64,000 nucleotides of DNA from Candidatus Leptovillus affinis (GCA_016705235.1 JADIYP010000001.1:1473880-1537879); one strand, 5' to 3'; positions 7,407-16,717 are shown, counted from the first letter of the stretch. The notes: generated by a model not told the origin, from the sequence alone. Numbers and translations are program-made.

Positions 7407-8879
7407 TTGTCCATTCAAACGCGTCTCCTCCTGATCTACACGATCATTTTTTCAGCTGCTTTTGTGCTGTTTGCCGTCATCGTTTACTTTTTGCCGAGCA
7501 ACAGGATTTTGGCGGAAATCGACGCCGACCTCCAAACGCTGGCCGCTGAAATAACGCCGGAGAGACTCGTGCCAGATCGTCAGGGTAGTTTTCGGGTAAA
7601 CCTTCCTGGCGACCTGGCAACCTTTGAAACAGCCTCTACCTTCATGATTCTGAGCGACAAGTCTGGCAATGTGCGGGCGCAGACGAGTAATCTAACTGAT
7701 TATTTTGGCCTATTGGACCCGGACAGCCTGGGAGATACGGCCGTTTCCAGCCTAAAACAAATCGACAACACACCCTTACGTGTCTACACCACTCCCCTCT
7801 ACCTCAACGACGACCCCAACGCTGAAATTGTCGGCTATCTACAAGTGGCCCGGCTGCTCAACACCTACACGACCTACAACCGCCTCCTGGCCGTTGCGCT
7901 GTTGGTAGGTTTCGCCGCCGCCACCGCCTCCCTGTTCCTGGCCGTCTGGTTGACGCCCGGTTTATTCCGGCCCTTAGACGACATCGCCACCGTGGCCAAC
8001 CAGATTTCCCGCGCCGACGACCTGAGTATGCGCGTCCCCCATTCGGACCGCATCGATGAAATTGGCGTATTGGCTCGCGCCCTCAACGAAACTCTGGAGC
8101 GCCTGGAGCGCCTGTTCCAAACCCAACAACGACTCCTGGCCGACGTTTCCCACGAATTACGCACGCCACTAACCGCCATTCGTGGCAACGTCGATCTCAT
8201 GCGCCGCATGGGCGACGGCGACCCGGAATCGCTGGGCATCATTCAAGAAGAAGTCGACCGCCTGACTCGTCTGGTCGGCGATCTGACGCTTCTGGCCCGC
8301 GCCGACGCTGGCGGTTTGCCCCTGAACCTGAAACCGGTGGAATTAGACAATCTGCTGTTTGAGGTATACCGTCAGGTGAGCCTGTTGAACAAACCGGTTG
8401 AGGTAGTCGTGGCTGGAGTTGATCAGGTTTGTGTGAATGGCGATCCGGATCGCCTGAAGCAGCTGCTGCTGAATCTGATCGAAAATGGCATGAAATATAC
8501 GCCTAGAGGCGGCCGGGTAACGGTAAATCTGGCGCAAACCGATGGCTGGACACAGATGACCATTCAGGATAATGGCGTAGGCATTCCCGCCGAGGATTTG
8601 CCTTTTATTTTTGATCGCTTCTATCGGGTAGATAAGGCACGCAATCGTTCGCAGGGAGGCTCGGGTTTAGGGCTGGCGATTGCGAAGTGGGTGGCTCAGG
8701 CGCACGGCGGCGATATTCAGGTCGAAAGCGAAGTGAATGTGGGGACAACGTTTACCGTTGTGCTGCCTGTGTTGGAAAAAGAGGTAGGGCCGGAGGAGAT
8801 GAAGCAGGAAAACGGCCGTTCCCGTTCCAGTTTGCGCCTGCTTACATCGACACGTCGAAAAGAAAAACAGGGCGATTGA
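7407..8879 (+). CDS. Sensor histidine kinase (HAMP, HisKA, HATPase)
   Basis: The 490-residue membrane kinase starts at TTG (7407), 7 bases after the regulator's stop. A membrane helix (8-30), an extracytoplasmic region of about 125 residues and a second helix (158-182) are followed by HAMP. HisKA carries H249 in ADVSHELRTPL. The ATPase domain has the N box (LLNLIENGMKYTPRGG), G1 (DNGVGIPAED) and G2 (GSGLGLAIAK). It pairs with the preceding OmpR-type regulator. The C-terminal 30 residues after the ATPase domain (ENGRSRSSLRLLTSTRRKE) are basic and non-family, partly encoded by an ACGGCCGT site, and end inside the downstream hairpin. Confidence 0.93.
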   Translation: MSIQTRLLLIYTIIFSAAFVLFAVIVYFLPSNRILAEIDADLQTLAAEITPERLVPDRQGSFRVNLPGDLATFETASTFMILSDKSGNVRAQTSNLTDYFGLLDPDSLGDTAVSSLKQIDNTPLRVYTTPLYLNDDPNAEIVGYLQVARLLNTYTTYNRLLAVALLVGFAAATASLFLAVWLTPGLFRPLDDIATVANQISRADDLSMRVPHSDRIDEIGVLARALNETLERLERLFQTQQRLLADVSHELRTPLTAIRGNVDLMRRMGDGDPESLGIIQEEVDRLTRLVGDLTLLARADAGGLPLNLKPVELDNLLFEVYRQVSLLNKPVEVVVAGVDQVCVNGDPDRLKQLLLNLIENGMKYTPRGGRVTVNLAQTDGWTQMTIQDNGVGIPAEDLPFIFDRFYRVDKARNRSQGGSGLGLAIAKWVAQAHGGDIQVESEVNVGTTFTVVLPVLEKEVGPEEMKQENGRSRSSLRLLTSTRRKEKQGD

Positions 8880-8896
8880 GAAACCCCAATCGCCCT
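8869..8896. terminator. Hairpin between convergent genes
   Basis: AGGGCGATTG and CAATCGCCCT pair over 10 bp around an 8-nt loop. They overlap the kinase's last codons and lie before the end of the convergent PspC gene. There is no T-run, so the terminator call is moderate. Confidence 0.5.
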
Positions 8897-8909
8897 ATAC
8901 CAGTACACA

Positions 8910-9332
8910 CTATCCGCGACGGCGGATCAATAAGACCACGCCCAGACCAATGATCACCAGCGGCCAAAACGCGCCGCCTAACCAACCGGCCCAACCGAAC
9001 TGCTCTAACAAGAAGTACAGTCCCAGTAATATAAAAACGACTCCCACCGTTGCTGGACGTCCAATTTTCCCGGCATTCGCGCTGACCGCTTCTTTCATCT
9101 CTTTGATGTTGTCCTGAATCACCACCGCATCCGATTCGCTGGCCGTGGCTGCCCGAGGCATCACAATCCATAAAATCAGGTAGATGGGAAAACCAATACC
9201 GCTGGCAAAAAACAATACAACAAAAGCCAGCCGCACCAACACCGGATCGATGTCCAGATAAGCAGCCAGACCTCCGCAGACGCCGGCTACCATTTTGTCT
9301 GTGTCGCTGCGCACCAATTTTGATTGAGCCAT
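8910..9332 (-). CDS. PspC-domain membrane protein
   Basis: The 140-residue protein opens with a PspC domain (DKMVAGVCGGLAAYLDIDPVL, then a membrane helix ending in YLILWIVMP). A charged linker and two C-terminal hydrophobic segments follow, ending RRRG. PspC proteins sense or relay membrane stress; here no PspA or PspB is nearby. The ATG at 9332 has GGAGG seven bases upstream, so earlier in-frame codons are excluded. It converges on the two-component operon, and membrane-stress signalling between them is only a guess. Confidence 0.88.
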   Translation of the reverse strand: MAQSKLVRSDTDKMVAGVCGGLAAYLDIDPVLVRLAFVVLFFASGIGFPIYLILWIVMPRAATASESDAVVIQDNIKEMKEAVSANAGKIGRPATVGVVFILLGLYFLLEQFGWAGWLGGAFWPLVIIGLGVVLLIRRRG

Positions 9333-9435
9333 CACAAAACCTCCAATACGTTTTTTGCAATCTGAGCGCCGGAGTAGGCGCATCTGTCGGACTATACGGG
9401 ATAAAAAATTGAAAGTTGCGGGCTGCAATTTGCAG

Positions 9436-9455
9436 GGAGGAACGGCCGTTCCTCC
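9436..9455. repeat. 20-bp perfect palindrome around an ACGGCCGT site
   Basis: GGAGGAACGGCCGTTCCTCC is fully self-complementary and centred on the window's over-represented octamer. It lies in the divergent gap between pspC and the Nudix gene, so it could also be a regulatory site. Confidence 0.6.
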
Positions 9456-9507
9456 TCATCGCCCCCTCACCTACATGAGAATCACCTTACACCCACCCCA
9501 GGCCCGG

Positions 9508-9536
9508 CTGACGGCCATTCCGCTTTTTGTTATACT
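9508..9536 (+). promoter_or_regulatory. Predicted promoter of the Nudix operon
   Basis: CTGACG at 9508-9513, a 17-base spacer and TATACT at 9531-9536 preceded by TG (extended -10). The Nudix ATG is 63 bases downstream. Confidence 0.5.
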
Positions 9537-9599
9537 GACCAGTTGATTCCAGGGGCAGTCTAAAAAAACAAACCGCTCCTGGCGATGGGATGATCAGGC

Positions 9600-10121
9600 A
9601 TGTCATTTTCAGATACATGGAAAAACCGAATCGCTCGCTCCATGCGCTGGCCGTTTTTACGCCGGTTTATGCATTGGGGCATCCGATTGTTTGTTCCTAA
9701 ACGACCGGTGGGTGTTGGGCTGGTGCTGACAGACCGAAACGGCCGTATCCTCCTCCTACGTCATGTCTTTCACCCAGAACACCCGTGGGGGCTGCCCGGC
9801 GGCTGGCTTAAACGCCACGAAACGCCACAAGATGGCGCGCTGCGGGAACTGCAAGAAGAAACAGGGCTAACGGCCGACCTCGGCCCAGTCCTGGCTATCG
9901 ACGATATCGACCGGCCATTTCACATCGGCATCATTTTTCTGGCCTCGCTGCCCGCAGGCCAACCTCCGCCGCTCACCCTTAGCAGCGAAATCATCGCCGC
10001 CGATTGGTTCCGGCCAGATGACCTGCCCGACTTGCTGCCTTTCCATCAGCGAGCCATCGAAACGGCCGTGCGCTACCGCCAATCCTATGCCCCATTCCCC
10101 AATACAAAGGCCATCCGATGA
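9600..10121 (+). CDS. Nudix hydrolase
   Basis: The 173-residue protein carries an intact Nudix box at 68-90 (GWLKRHE, then RELQEETGL), giving the GX5EX7REUXEEXGU pattern that binds Mg2+ and cleaves nucleoside-diphosphate-linked compounds. The N-terminal 35 residues are basic and amphipathic (WKNRIARSMRWPFLRRFMHW), which may hold it near the membrane. The substrate is unknown. Its last four bases overlap the next gene's ATG (ATGA), so translation is coupled to a beta-lactamase-fold protein that appears inactive. Confidence 0.92.
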   Translation: MSFSDTWKNRIARSMRWPFLRRFMHWGIRLFVPKRPVGVGLVLTDRNGRILLLRHVFHPEHPWGLPGGWLKRHETPQDGALRELQEETGLTADLGPVLAIDDIDRPFHIGIIFLASLPAGQPPPLTLSSEIIAADWFRPDDLPDLLPFHQRAIETAVRYRQSYAPFPNTKAIR

Positions 10122-11605
10122 ATAAAAACAGCTCACCCGGACTCGGCCAGTGGATCACCGTTTCCCTGCTGGTCGCCATTACAATCTTCCTCCTATTTAA
10201 ACTTTACCAATACGCCGGCGCCCGCAGCTATTACCCCACCGGCCTCACCGTCGCCGGCATAGACGTAGGCGGCATGACCCGCGAAGAAGCCAGCGAAGTC
10301 CTGAACAACCGCTACCTGGACGCCCCCGTCCTCATCTACCACAATACCGACTCCTTCGAAATAAGCCCTACCCGCGCCGAATTTGCTCTGGACCTGGAGG
10401 CCATGCTCAGCCAGGCCGATTATCAACGCTTCCAACAAGATTTCTGGGCCGGCTTCTGGGGCTTCTTGTGGGGGCGACCAGTCGAAGTGGAACCCGTGCC
10501 GCTCTATGCTACCCACAACCGCGAAGCCCTGCGCAAAGTACTCCAAGACATCTCCGGCCTCACCGACCAACCCGCTCAGCCGCCGCAGCCCGTCCCCAAC
10601 AGCCTCAGCTTTCAATACGGCGAATCCGGAACGAAAACCAACATCGAAGCCAGTTTTGCGGACGTGGAAGCCGCCCTCTACCGGCCATCCAGCCGCGAAG
10701 CGCGTCTGGTCATCGACCCGCTGCAACCCCAGCGGCCAGATATCAACCTGCTGACCCGCCTCCTCGTCAACTACATGCAGGAATACGAACAATCAACCGG
10801 CGGTTCAGCGGCCATTTTTGTGTATGATCTGAACAGCGGCGAAGAGGTGGACATCAACTCCAGCGTCCCCATGTCGGGCATCGATCTGCTGCGTATTCCA
10901 ATCGTCTTGGAAACTTACCGCAACCTGGACAACGTGCCGACTCTCTCCCAACGAGAACTCATTTCGGACACGCTGATGGTTCAACCAGACCCCGCCAGCG
11001 CCAACCAACTCCTCAATGTGATCGCCGGGACTGACGATCCCTATCTGGGAGCCAGCATGGTCACAGACATGCTGCAGCGCATGGGTCTGGTGAATTCGTA
11101 CCTGCTGGTTCCATTTGGCGCTGATCCGCGGGCGGGGCAACGGCCGTTAGCAACCCCCGCCAATTCCGCCGAAGGCATACGCACCAACCCAGACCTCTAT
11201 CGCCAACTCACCGCCGAAGATATCGGCCTGCTGCTGGCCAATATCTACTACTGCGCCCAGGGGCAAGGCGGGGCCATTTCCGCCCTGTTCGCCGACCAGA
11301 TCACCCAGGAAGAATGCCAGCAAATACTGGATTACATGACCCAAAATAAAATTGAAAGCTTGCTCGAAGCTGGCGTCCCGCCAACAGTTACCATCGCCCA
11401 CCGCCACGGTTGGATCAGCGATACCCACGGCGACGCAGGCATCGTCTTCTCCCCCGGCGGCGATTATGTGATCGTCGAAATACTCTACAAGCCAGACTGG
11501 CTGGAATGGGAAGTCAGCTCGCCGCTGCTGACCGATATTTCTCGCGCTACCTATAACTTCTTCAATTTCGACAATCCTTATCTGAGCGACGCAAACGCCA
11601 ACTAG
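10118..11605 (+). CDS. Class A beta-lactamase-fold protein, catalytic residues replaced
   Basis: The 495-residue product has a membrane anchor (about 11-28), a peptidoglycan-binding-like region as in YoaR/VanW proteins (from about 43, GLTVAGIDVGGMTREEA), and a C-terminal class A beta-lactamase (serine hydrolase) fold. All three active-site motifs are lost compared with the next gene: SxxK is D256-L-L-R259, the SxN position reads PDP, and KTG/KHG reads R429-H-G. It therefore looks like a binding or structural homologue rather than an enzyme. It overlaps the Nudix gene by 4 bp and is 17 bp from its paralogue. Location should be the outer face of the membrane. Confidence 0.88.
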   Translation: MNKNSSPGLGQWITVSLLVAITIFLLFKLYQYAGARSYYPTGLTVAGIDVGGMTREEASEVLNNRYLDAPVLIYHNTDSFEISPTRAEFALDLEAMLSQADYQRFQQDFWAGFWGFLWGRPVEVEPVPLYATHNREALRKVLQDISGLTDQPAQPPQPVPNSLSFQYGESGTKTNIEASFADVEAALYRPSSREARLVIDPLQPQRPDINLLTRLLVNYMQEYEQSTGGSAAIFVYDLNSGEEVDINSSVPMSGIDLLRIPIVLETYRNLDNVPTLSQRELISDTLMVQPDPASANQLLNVIAGTDDPYLGASMVTDMLQRMGLVNSYLLVPFGADPRAGQRPLATPANSAEGIRTNPDLYRQLTAEDIGLLLANIYYCAQGQGGAISALFADQITQEECQQILDYMTQNKIESLLEAGVPPTVTIAHRHGWISDTHGDAGIVFSPGGDYVIVEILYKPDWLEWEVSSPLLTDISRATYNFFNFDNPYLSDANAN

Positions 11606-11622
11606 GCATTGCCTGAACCGAC

Positions 11623-13278
11623 ATGCTAAAAGCCCTGCAAAAATTCTTATTTCTCCTGCTCCTACTCACGGGCGGCCTGTATTTGCTGTATCAGGGGTTT
11701 TTGTATTTGCAAGGGCGCAGCAATATGCCGCCCGGCATGACTATCGCCGGCGTCGATGTGAGCGGACTAACGGCCGAGGAAACGGCCGTTTCCCTCCAAA
11801 ACCATTACTTCGCCCCCGTCCGCCTCGCCTATCGCCAGGAACTGGTAGACCTGGACCCCCAAACAGTCGGCTTCAGCCTCAACACAGACGCCATGCTCGC
11901 CGAAGCTCAAACCTACATCGACCAGCAAGACATCTGGCAAGGCTACCTGCGTTACCTCATCGGCCGTACCCTGGAACCCATCGACATCAGCCTCCAGGCC
12001 AGCCATGATCCCGCCGCCCTGCAAAACCGGCTGCAAACCATCGCCCAATTTCTCGACCAACCCGCCCAGCCGCCCCAACTCAACGACGAATCGGAAACCT
12101 TCGAAATGGGCCAACCCGGCTACGCCACCAACATCGAAGCCAGCCTGCCGGCCATCGAAAAAGCCCTCTACGAACCGCAAGACCGCACCGCCGACCTGAT
12201 CGTCGAAGACGAACCAGCCCCCGATTTCGACATCAACTTCATGCGCAACAGCATCCAGAAACAACTGGATGCTTTCAGCGGGATGGGCAGCATCTTTATC
12301 ATGGACCTGGAAACGGGCGAAGAAATCAACATCAACGCCGATGTGGCCATTTCTGGCCTGAGTATCTTGAAGATCGCCATCTTTTTGGAAACTTACCGCG
12401 CCCTGGATGGCCCGCCAAATGAGTACGTGCAGGGGCTTTTTTATGACACGGCCGTTAAATCCAGCAACTTTGGCGCCAACCTCCTCCTCCACGAAATCGC
12501 CGGCGAAGCCAATACCTACAAAGGCGCCGACATCCTCACCGAATCCATGCACCGCCTCGGCCTCGTCAACACCTTCATGGCCGTCCCCTACGATGCCGTC
12601 GCCCCCGCCACCCGGCCCAGCACCTACACCACCCCGGCCAACTCCAAACCCGATCTGCCCATGCTCCCGGACACCGCCATGCAAACCACCGCCGAAGAAA
12701 TGGGGTCGCTGCTTTCCATGATCTACTACTGCGCCAAAGGCGGCGGAACCCTCATGGCCGTCTACCCCGGCGAAATTACCGCCGAAGAATGCCAGGCCAT
12801 TATCGACTTGATGGTTCTTAACCAGGAAGGCAACCTGATTCGCTTCGGCGTGCCGGAAGATGTGCCAGTCTCCCACAAACATGGCTGGGATCTCGTCACT
12901 CACGGCGACGCCGGTATCGTCTTCTCGTCCGGCGGCGATTACGTCATCGTCGAATACCTCTCCCTCACCGCCGATGACACCAGCGGTTGGCTCGATCACG
13001 ACATCAGCTTCCCCATCCTGCGCGAAATTTCCCGCGCCGCCTACAATTACTTTAACTACGACCACCCCAACCTGGAAAAACCGGCCGATCGCTCCGCCCG
13101 CGAAGCTGTTGTCCGTGAAGCCATTGCCGCCACTGCTACCGCCGAAGCTGCTGCCGCCGCAGCCACTGCCGCCGCAGCAGCAGCCACTGCCGCCGCCGCC
13201 AGCGGCGAACTGCCACCAGGGGAAACGGCCGTGCCCGCCACGCCAACATCTACCCCGCCGCCACAAACCAACAACTAA
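11623..13278 (+). CDS. Class A beta-lactamase-like serine hydrolase, membrane-anchored
   Basis: This 551-residue paralogue of the preceding gene has the same layout: membrane helix at 5-28, YoaR-like region from about 40 (MTIAGVDVSGLTAEE), then the serine hydrolase fold. The active site looks complete: S247-I-L-K250, S280-S-N282 in SSNFGANLLL, and K419-H-G421. A D,D-peptidase, beta-lactamase or related hydrolase acting on the wall or on a peptide is expected. After the domain, residues about 490-551 form a low-complexity Ala tail (AATAAAAAATAAAAS), then a Pro/Thr end. It is probably co-translated with the inactive copy, suggesting an active/inactive pair. Confidence 0.9.
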   Translation: MLKALQKFLFLLLLLTGGLYLLYQGFLYLQGRSNMPPGMTIAGVDVSGLTAEETAVSLQNHYFAPVRLAYRQELVDLDPQTVGFSLNTDAMLAEAQTYIDQQDIWQGYLRYLIGRTLEPIDISLQASHDPAALQNRLQTIAQFLDQPAQPPQLNDESETFEMGQPGYATNIEASLPAIEKALYEPQDRTADLIVEDEPAPDFDINFMRNSIQKQLDAFSGMGSIFIMDLETGEEININADVAISGLSILKIAIFLETYRALDGPPNEYVQGLFYDTAVKSSNFGANLLLHEIAGEANTYKGADILTESMHRLGLVNTFMAVPYDAVAPATRPSTYTTPANSKPDLPMLPDTAMQTTAEEMGSLLSMIYYCAKGGGTLMAVYPGEITAEECQAIIDLMVLNQEGNLIRFGVPEDVPVSHKHGWDLVTHGDAGIVFSSGGDYVIVEYLSLTADDTSGWLDHDISFPILREISRAAYNYFNYDHPNLEKPADRSAREAVVREAIAATATAEAAAAAATAAAAAATAAAASGELPPGETAVPATPTSTPPPQTNN

Positions 13279-13292
13279 CAAGGAGTTCACAC

Positions 13293-14258
13293 ATGGAATA
13301 TCGTCGTTTAGGCCGTACCGGCCTCAAAGTATCCACCATTTGCCTGGGGACCATGCAGTTTGGCTGGTCGGCGGACAAAGCCACCGCCTTTACCATCCTG
13401 GACCAGGCCACCGCCGAAGGCATTAACTTCATCGACACCGCCGACGTCTACTCCCGCTGGGCAGAAGGCAATGACGGCGGCGTCAGCGAGCAAATCATCG
13501 GCGACTGGCTCCAGCAGAGCAGCGCCCGCCGCCAGGACATCATCCTGGCAACCAAAGTGCGCGGCCAAATGGGCGATGGACCCAACGATCAGGGTCTTTC
13601 CCGCCAGCACATCCTCAACGCCGTCCATGACAGCCTGAAACGCCTGCAAACCGACTACATTGACCTCTATCAGATGCACTGGCCCGACGAAGAAACCCCG
13701 CTGGAAGAAACCTTGCAGACGCTCAACGATCTGGTGCGCGCCGGAAAAATCCGCTACATCGGCTGCTCCAACTACCCGGCCTGGCTCCTGGCAAAATCCT
13801 TGTGGATCAGCGATATCAACCAATTCAGCCGCTTCGACAGCCTGCAACCTCATTACAATCTGGTCCATCGCGCCGAATTTGAGCGCGAACTGCAGCCGCT
13901 GTGCCTGGATCAGGGCATCGGCGTTATCCCGTACAGCCCGTTGGCCGGAGGATTTCTCACGGGCAAATATCGCCGCGATACACCTCTGCCGCCATCCGTG
14001 CGCGCCGGTGGCGTGCAATCTCGTTACATGAACGAAATGGGGTTCACGGCCGTCGACAAACTCGCCGATCTCGCCGCCGCCCACCAGGCCACCGTCCCCC
14101 AGATAGCCATCGCCTGGGTGCTGGCTAACCCGGCCGTCACCTCAGCCATCATCGGCGCCAACAGCCTGTCCCAACTCGCCGATACCCTGCAAGGCACGGC
14201 CATCCAGCTTTCTGCTGAGGAAAAAGCAGCTCTGGATGTTGTTACGGCGTGGGAGTAG
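13293..14258 (+). CDS. Aldo/keto reductase
   Basis: The 321-residue protein has the aldo/keto reductase (beta/alpha)8 signatures: GLKVSTICLGTMQFG, the Asp and Tyr of INFIDTADVYS, the catalytic Lys in LATKVRGQMG, and the His in LYQMHWPDEETPLEETL, with NADPH-binding residues late in the chain (TSAIIGANSLSQL). It should reduce carbonyl compounds in the cytoplasm; the subfamily resembles YajO/Tas-like oxidoreductases. AAGGAG lies seven bases before the ATG. It follows the serine hydrolase by 14 bp, so it may be the last gene of the Nudix operon. Confidence 0.92.
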   Translation: MEYRRLGRTGLKVSTICLGTMQFGWSADKATAFTILDQATAEGINFIDTADVYSRWAEGNDGGVSEQIIGDWLQQSSARRQDIILATKVRGQMGDGPNDQGLSRQHILNAVHDSLKRLQTDYIDLYQMHWPDEETPLEETLQTLNDLVRAGKIRYIGCSNYPAWLLAKSLWISDINQFSRFDSLQPHYNLVHRAEFERELQPLCLDQGIGVIPYSPLAGGFLTGKYRRDTPLPPSVRAGGVQSRYMNEMGFTAVDKLADLAAAHQATVPQIAIAWVLANPAVTSAIIGANSLSQLADTLQGTAIQLSAEEKAALDVVTAWE

Positions 14259-14260
14259 AC

Positions 14261-14328
14261 GTGATGCGTGATGCGTGATGCGTGAACGCCTCACGCTTCA
14301 CGCATCACGCATCACGCTTCACGCATCA
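14261..14328. repeat. Inverted array of GATGCGT/ACGCATC units
   Basis: GTGATGCGTGATGCGTGATG is followed by the inverted series TCACGCATCACGCATCACGC. It sits exactly between convergent genes and could act as a bidirectional terminator. Similar arrays occur at 16.6, 17.9, 22.4 and 48.7 kb. Confidence 0.85.
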
Positions 14329-15534
14329 TTTCCCCGGCACAACCCCCACATACCGCGCTCGCGGCCGAATCATCTGGTCCAGTTGATATTGCTCCAGAGC
14401 ATGACCAATCCAACCGACGGTGCGCCCCAGAGCAAATAACCCCAGCGCCGCGCCCGGCGGCAGATCTAACGCCCGCGCCAGCGTTACCAGGCCAAAATCC
14501 ACGGTCGGGTGCAAGCCAACAGCCTGCCACACGGCCGTTTCCAATGCCTTCCCCAGCGCCACGGCCGTCGCCGCCGGACACATCTGCGCCGTCATATCCA
14601 CCAACGCCCGCCCGCGCGGGTCGCCGTCCGGGTAGAGCCGGTGGCCAAATCCTGGCAGTTCCTCGCCGCGCCGCAAGCGGCTGGCCACCACCGCCGCCGC
14701 TTGTTCCGGCACGGCCGTTTCCCGAAAAAGCGCCGCCACTCGCTCCGTAAACCCGCCATGTTTCGGGCCTTGCAAGGCCGCCAGCCCGGCCATCACCACC
14801 GCATAGGGCGTGGACCCGGCCGAGGCCACGCAGCGCGCCGTAAACGACGAGACGTTCAGTTCATGGTCGGCGCAAAGAACGAGCGCCGCGTTCAGCAGGT
14901 CGGCAGCTTGCGGGTGGTCGGGAACCAGGGCTTCTTGCAGGCGCTGCGGGATGGGGAGATGGTCGGATTGGCCGGTGGCCTGCTGGGCGAAAACGGCCGT
15001 TAACAACTGCAAAATACGCGCGCCGGTCTGGCCAACGGCCGTCGGCGACAAATCATACGCCGCCCAATCGCCCGCCGCCGCCAGGGGCAGCACCGCCTGA
15101 AACGCCTCGATGGGCGTCAGGCCGCCCAGGGCCACGTCGGGCAGAACAGGCGGCGGGGCTTCCGCAAAGCAATCCGGCTCATCGCTGCCCCAGATGAGCG
15201 CGGCCACTTCAGCGAACGGCCGTTCCCCGGCCAGGGTGATGGCGTCGTGGCCGCGATAGTAGAAACGGCCGTTCTCGATCAGCGTAATGGCCGATTCCAG
15301 TACCGGCGCGCCAAAATGCAGCGCCGATTCGGCCACCCGCGCCGGATCGCGCCGCAGTTCTTTGCGCGCACACAGCGCCTCCACATCCGCCGCCAGGTAC
15401 CGCCGCGCCCGCGATTTGCCCTCGCCTTCCTCCGAGCGGATCAGGCCTCGGCTGACGTAGGCGTACAGCGTCGGCACGCGAATTTCCAGCCGGCGGGCGG
15501 CTTCTTGCGCCGTGAGATGGGTTTTGGCGGTCAT
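14326..15534 (-). CDS. Citrate synthase-like protein with N-terminal helix-turn-helix
   Basis: The 402-residue protein starts with a MerR/excisionase-type helix-turn-helix (about 6-50: LTAQEAARRLEIRVPTLYAY) followed by a citrate synthase fold. The catalytic triad positions are kept: His in ADHELNVSSFTAR, His in QGPKHGG, and Asp in HPTVDFGL. The FGHRLYPDGDPR substrate loop is also present. Such HTH-fused citrate synthases are known but uncharacterised; the HTH suggests DNA binding controlled by acyl-CoA or oxaloacetate, which is inference. The ATG at 15534 overlaps the stop of the dehydratase gene by 4 bp (ATGA), which fixes the start and shows coupling. Confidence 0.9.
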   Translation of the reverse strand: MTAKTHLTAQEAARRLEIRVPTLYAYVSRGLIRSEEGEGKSRARRYLAADVEALCARKELRRDPARVAESALHFGAPVLESAITLIENGRFYYRGHDAITLAGERPFAEVAALIWGSDEPDCFAEAPPPVLPDVALGGLTPIEAFQAVLPLAAAGDWAAYDLSPTAVGQTGARILQLLTAVFAQQATGQSDHLPIPQRLQEALVPDHPQAADLLNAALVLCADHELNVSSFTARCVASAGSTPYAVVMAGLAALQGPKHGGFTERVAALFRETAVPEQAAAVVASRLRRGEELPGFGHRLYPDGDPRGRALVDMTAQMCPAATAVALGKALETAVWQAVGLHPTVDFGLVTLARALDLPPGAALGLFALGRTVGWIGHALEQYQLDQMIRPRARYVGVVPGK

Positions 15535-16496
15535 GAAAACTCGTTGAGGATGTCGCGCAGAACGGCCGTGTCCACATTCCCGCCCGACAGCACACACACC
15601 ACAGTCAGCCCTGTTATGTCAATTTGATTGGTCAGCAGCGGGGCAATGGCAATGGCTCCCGACGCCTCCACCACCAGTTGATGCCGGTCTAGCAGAGTAA
15701 ACATCGCCCGGCGCATCGTCTTCTCGTCGCTCAAGAGTACATCGTGGATGAGATCGGCGGCCACGGCAAAAGGAACTGCGCCAAACCCGCCCGCCAGACC
15801 GTCGGCCAGCGTCGGCTCGTGGTCGAAGGGATCATACGCCACGCCGTCGCGCAGGCTGAGCAGCGCCGCCGGGCTGGCCGATGGCTGCACGCCCACCACC
15901 CGGCACGTGGGACTGAGAACGGCCGTCACGCTGCCAATCCCGGCAATCAGACCGCCGCCGCCCACCGGAACCAACAGCACATCGACCTGCGGCCGCTGCT
16001 GGAAAATCTCCAGGCCCACGCTGGCTTGCCCGGCAATCACATCCAGATCATCGTAGGCGGAAATCTCCAGCGCGCCTGTCTCGGCGGCAAACGCAGCGGC
16101 GGCCTGATGAGCCGCTTCGTAGGTGTCGCCCACCTGATGCAAGGCCACCGGATACGCCGCCAATTTAGCGATTTTGGCCTGGGGCGCAGTGCCCGGCACA
16201 AAAATATCGGCTGTCACGCCGCCCAAAACGCTGGCGGCATAAGCCACGCCAAGCGCATGATTCCCGGCCGAAGCGGCGACAATACCCCTGGCCCGCTGCG
16301 CCGCCGAAAGACGGCCGATTTTGCTCAGCGCGCCGCGAATTTTGAAGGAACCGGTGGTTTGCCAGTTTTCCAGCTTCAGCCAGACGTCGGCGCCGGTTAA
16401 CTGGCTGAGGTACGGGCTGTGTAATAAGGGTGTGGTGCGGGTAAACGGCCGTATCTCCCGTTCAGTTTGTAATATTTTCGGCATTCGTACCTGCAT
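15531..16496 (-). CDS. PLP-dependent threonine/serine dehydratase-type enzyme
   Basis: The 321-residue fold-type II PLP enzyme has the Schiff-base lysine K52 in TTGSFKIRGA, the SAGNHALGVAYAA substrate loop, the phosphate-binding VPVGGGGLIAGI, and a C-terminal CVLSGGNVD. This matches threonine dehydratase (short form without the regulatory domain) or serine racemase; sequence alone does not decide. AGGAGG lies ten bases before the ATG at 16496. It is translationally coupled to the HTH-citrate synthase-like gene, linking 2-oxoacid formation from threonine or serine to a condensation enzyme. Confidence 0.9.
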   Translation of the reverse strand: MQVRMPKILQTEREIRPFTRTTPLLHSPYLSQLTGADVWLKLENWQTTGSFKIRGALSKIGRLSAAQRARGIVAASAGNHALGVAYAASVLGGVTADIFVPGTAPQAKIAKLAAYPVALHQVGDTYEAAHQAAAAFAAETGALEISAYDDLDVIAGQASVGLEIFQQRPQVDVLLVPVGGGGLIAGIGSVTAVLSPTCRVVGVQPSASPAALLSLRDGVAYDPFDHEPTLADGLAGGFGAVPFAVAADLIHDVLLSDEKTMRRAMFTLLDRHQLVVEASGAIAIAPLLTNQIDITGLTVVCVLSGGNVDTAVLRDILNEFS

Positions 16497-16619
16497 GGTT
16501 CAAAATCCTCCTCGCGGAATGTAGGGGCATTGTAACACGCCAAGTATTGATTATCAAATCAACATTGACAACATTGAATCAACCTAATAAGATGGCAGGA
16601 TGACGGCGGAACCTGTGAA

Positions 16620-16717
16620 GCGTGATGCGTGATGCGTGACCCGGAGACCCTCGCGCCGCACGCATCAGCGGATTCAGGCCCGAAGTTAGACCTTTTGGAA
16701 CTCAACCCTTCAGGTCT
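16620..16717. repeat. GATGCGT array and a degenerate CCCTAAGGG-type element
   Basis: 16620-16668 has CGTGATGCGTGATGCGTGAC facing a short CGCACGCATCA arm. 16688-16717 starts AGACC and ends AGGTCT, as in the other palindromic family, but its arms are eroded. They fill the gap between the divergent dehydratase and citrate synthase genes. Confidence 0.65.

Noticed and set aside
11767..13290. A 507-codon open frame on the reverse strand opposite the active serine hydrolase
   Set aside because: Its product is Gly/Val/Asp-rich with no domain features and is explained by codon bias of the real gene on the other strand.
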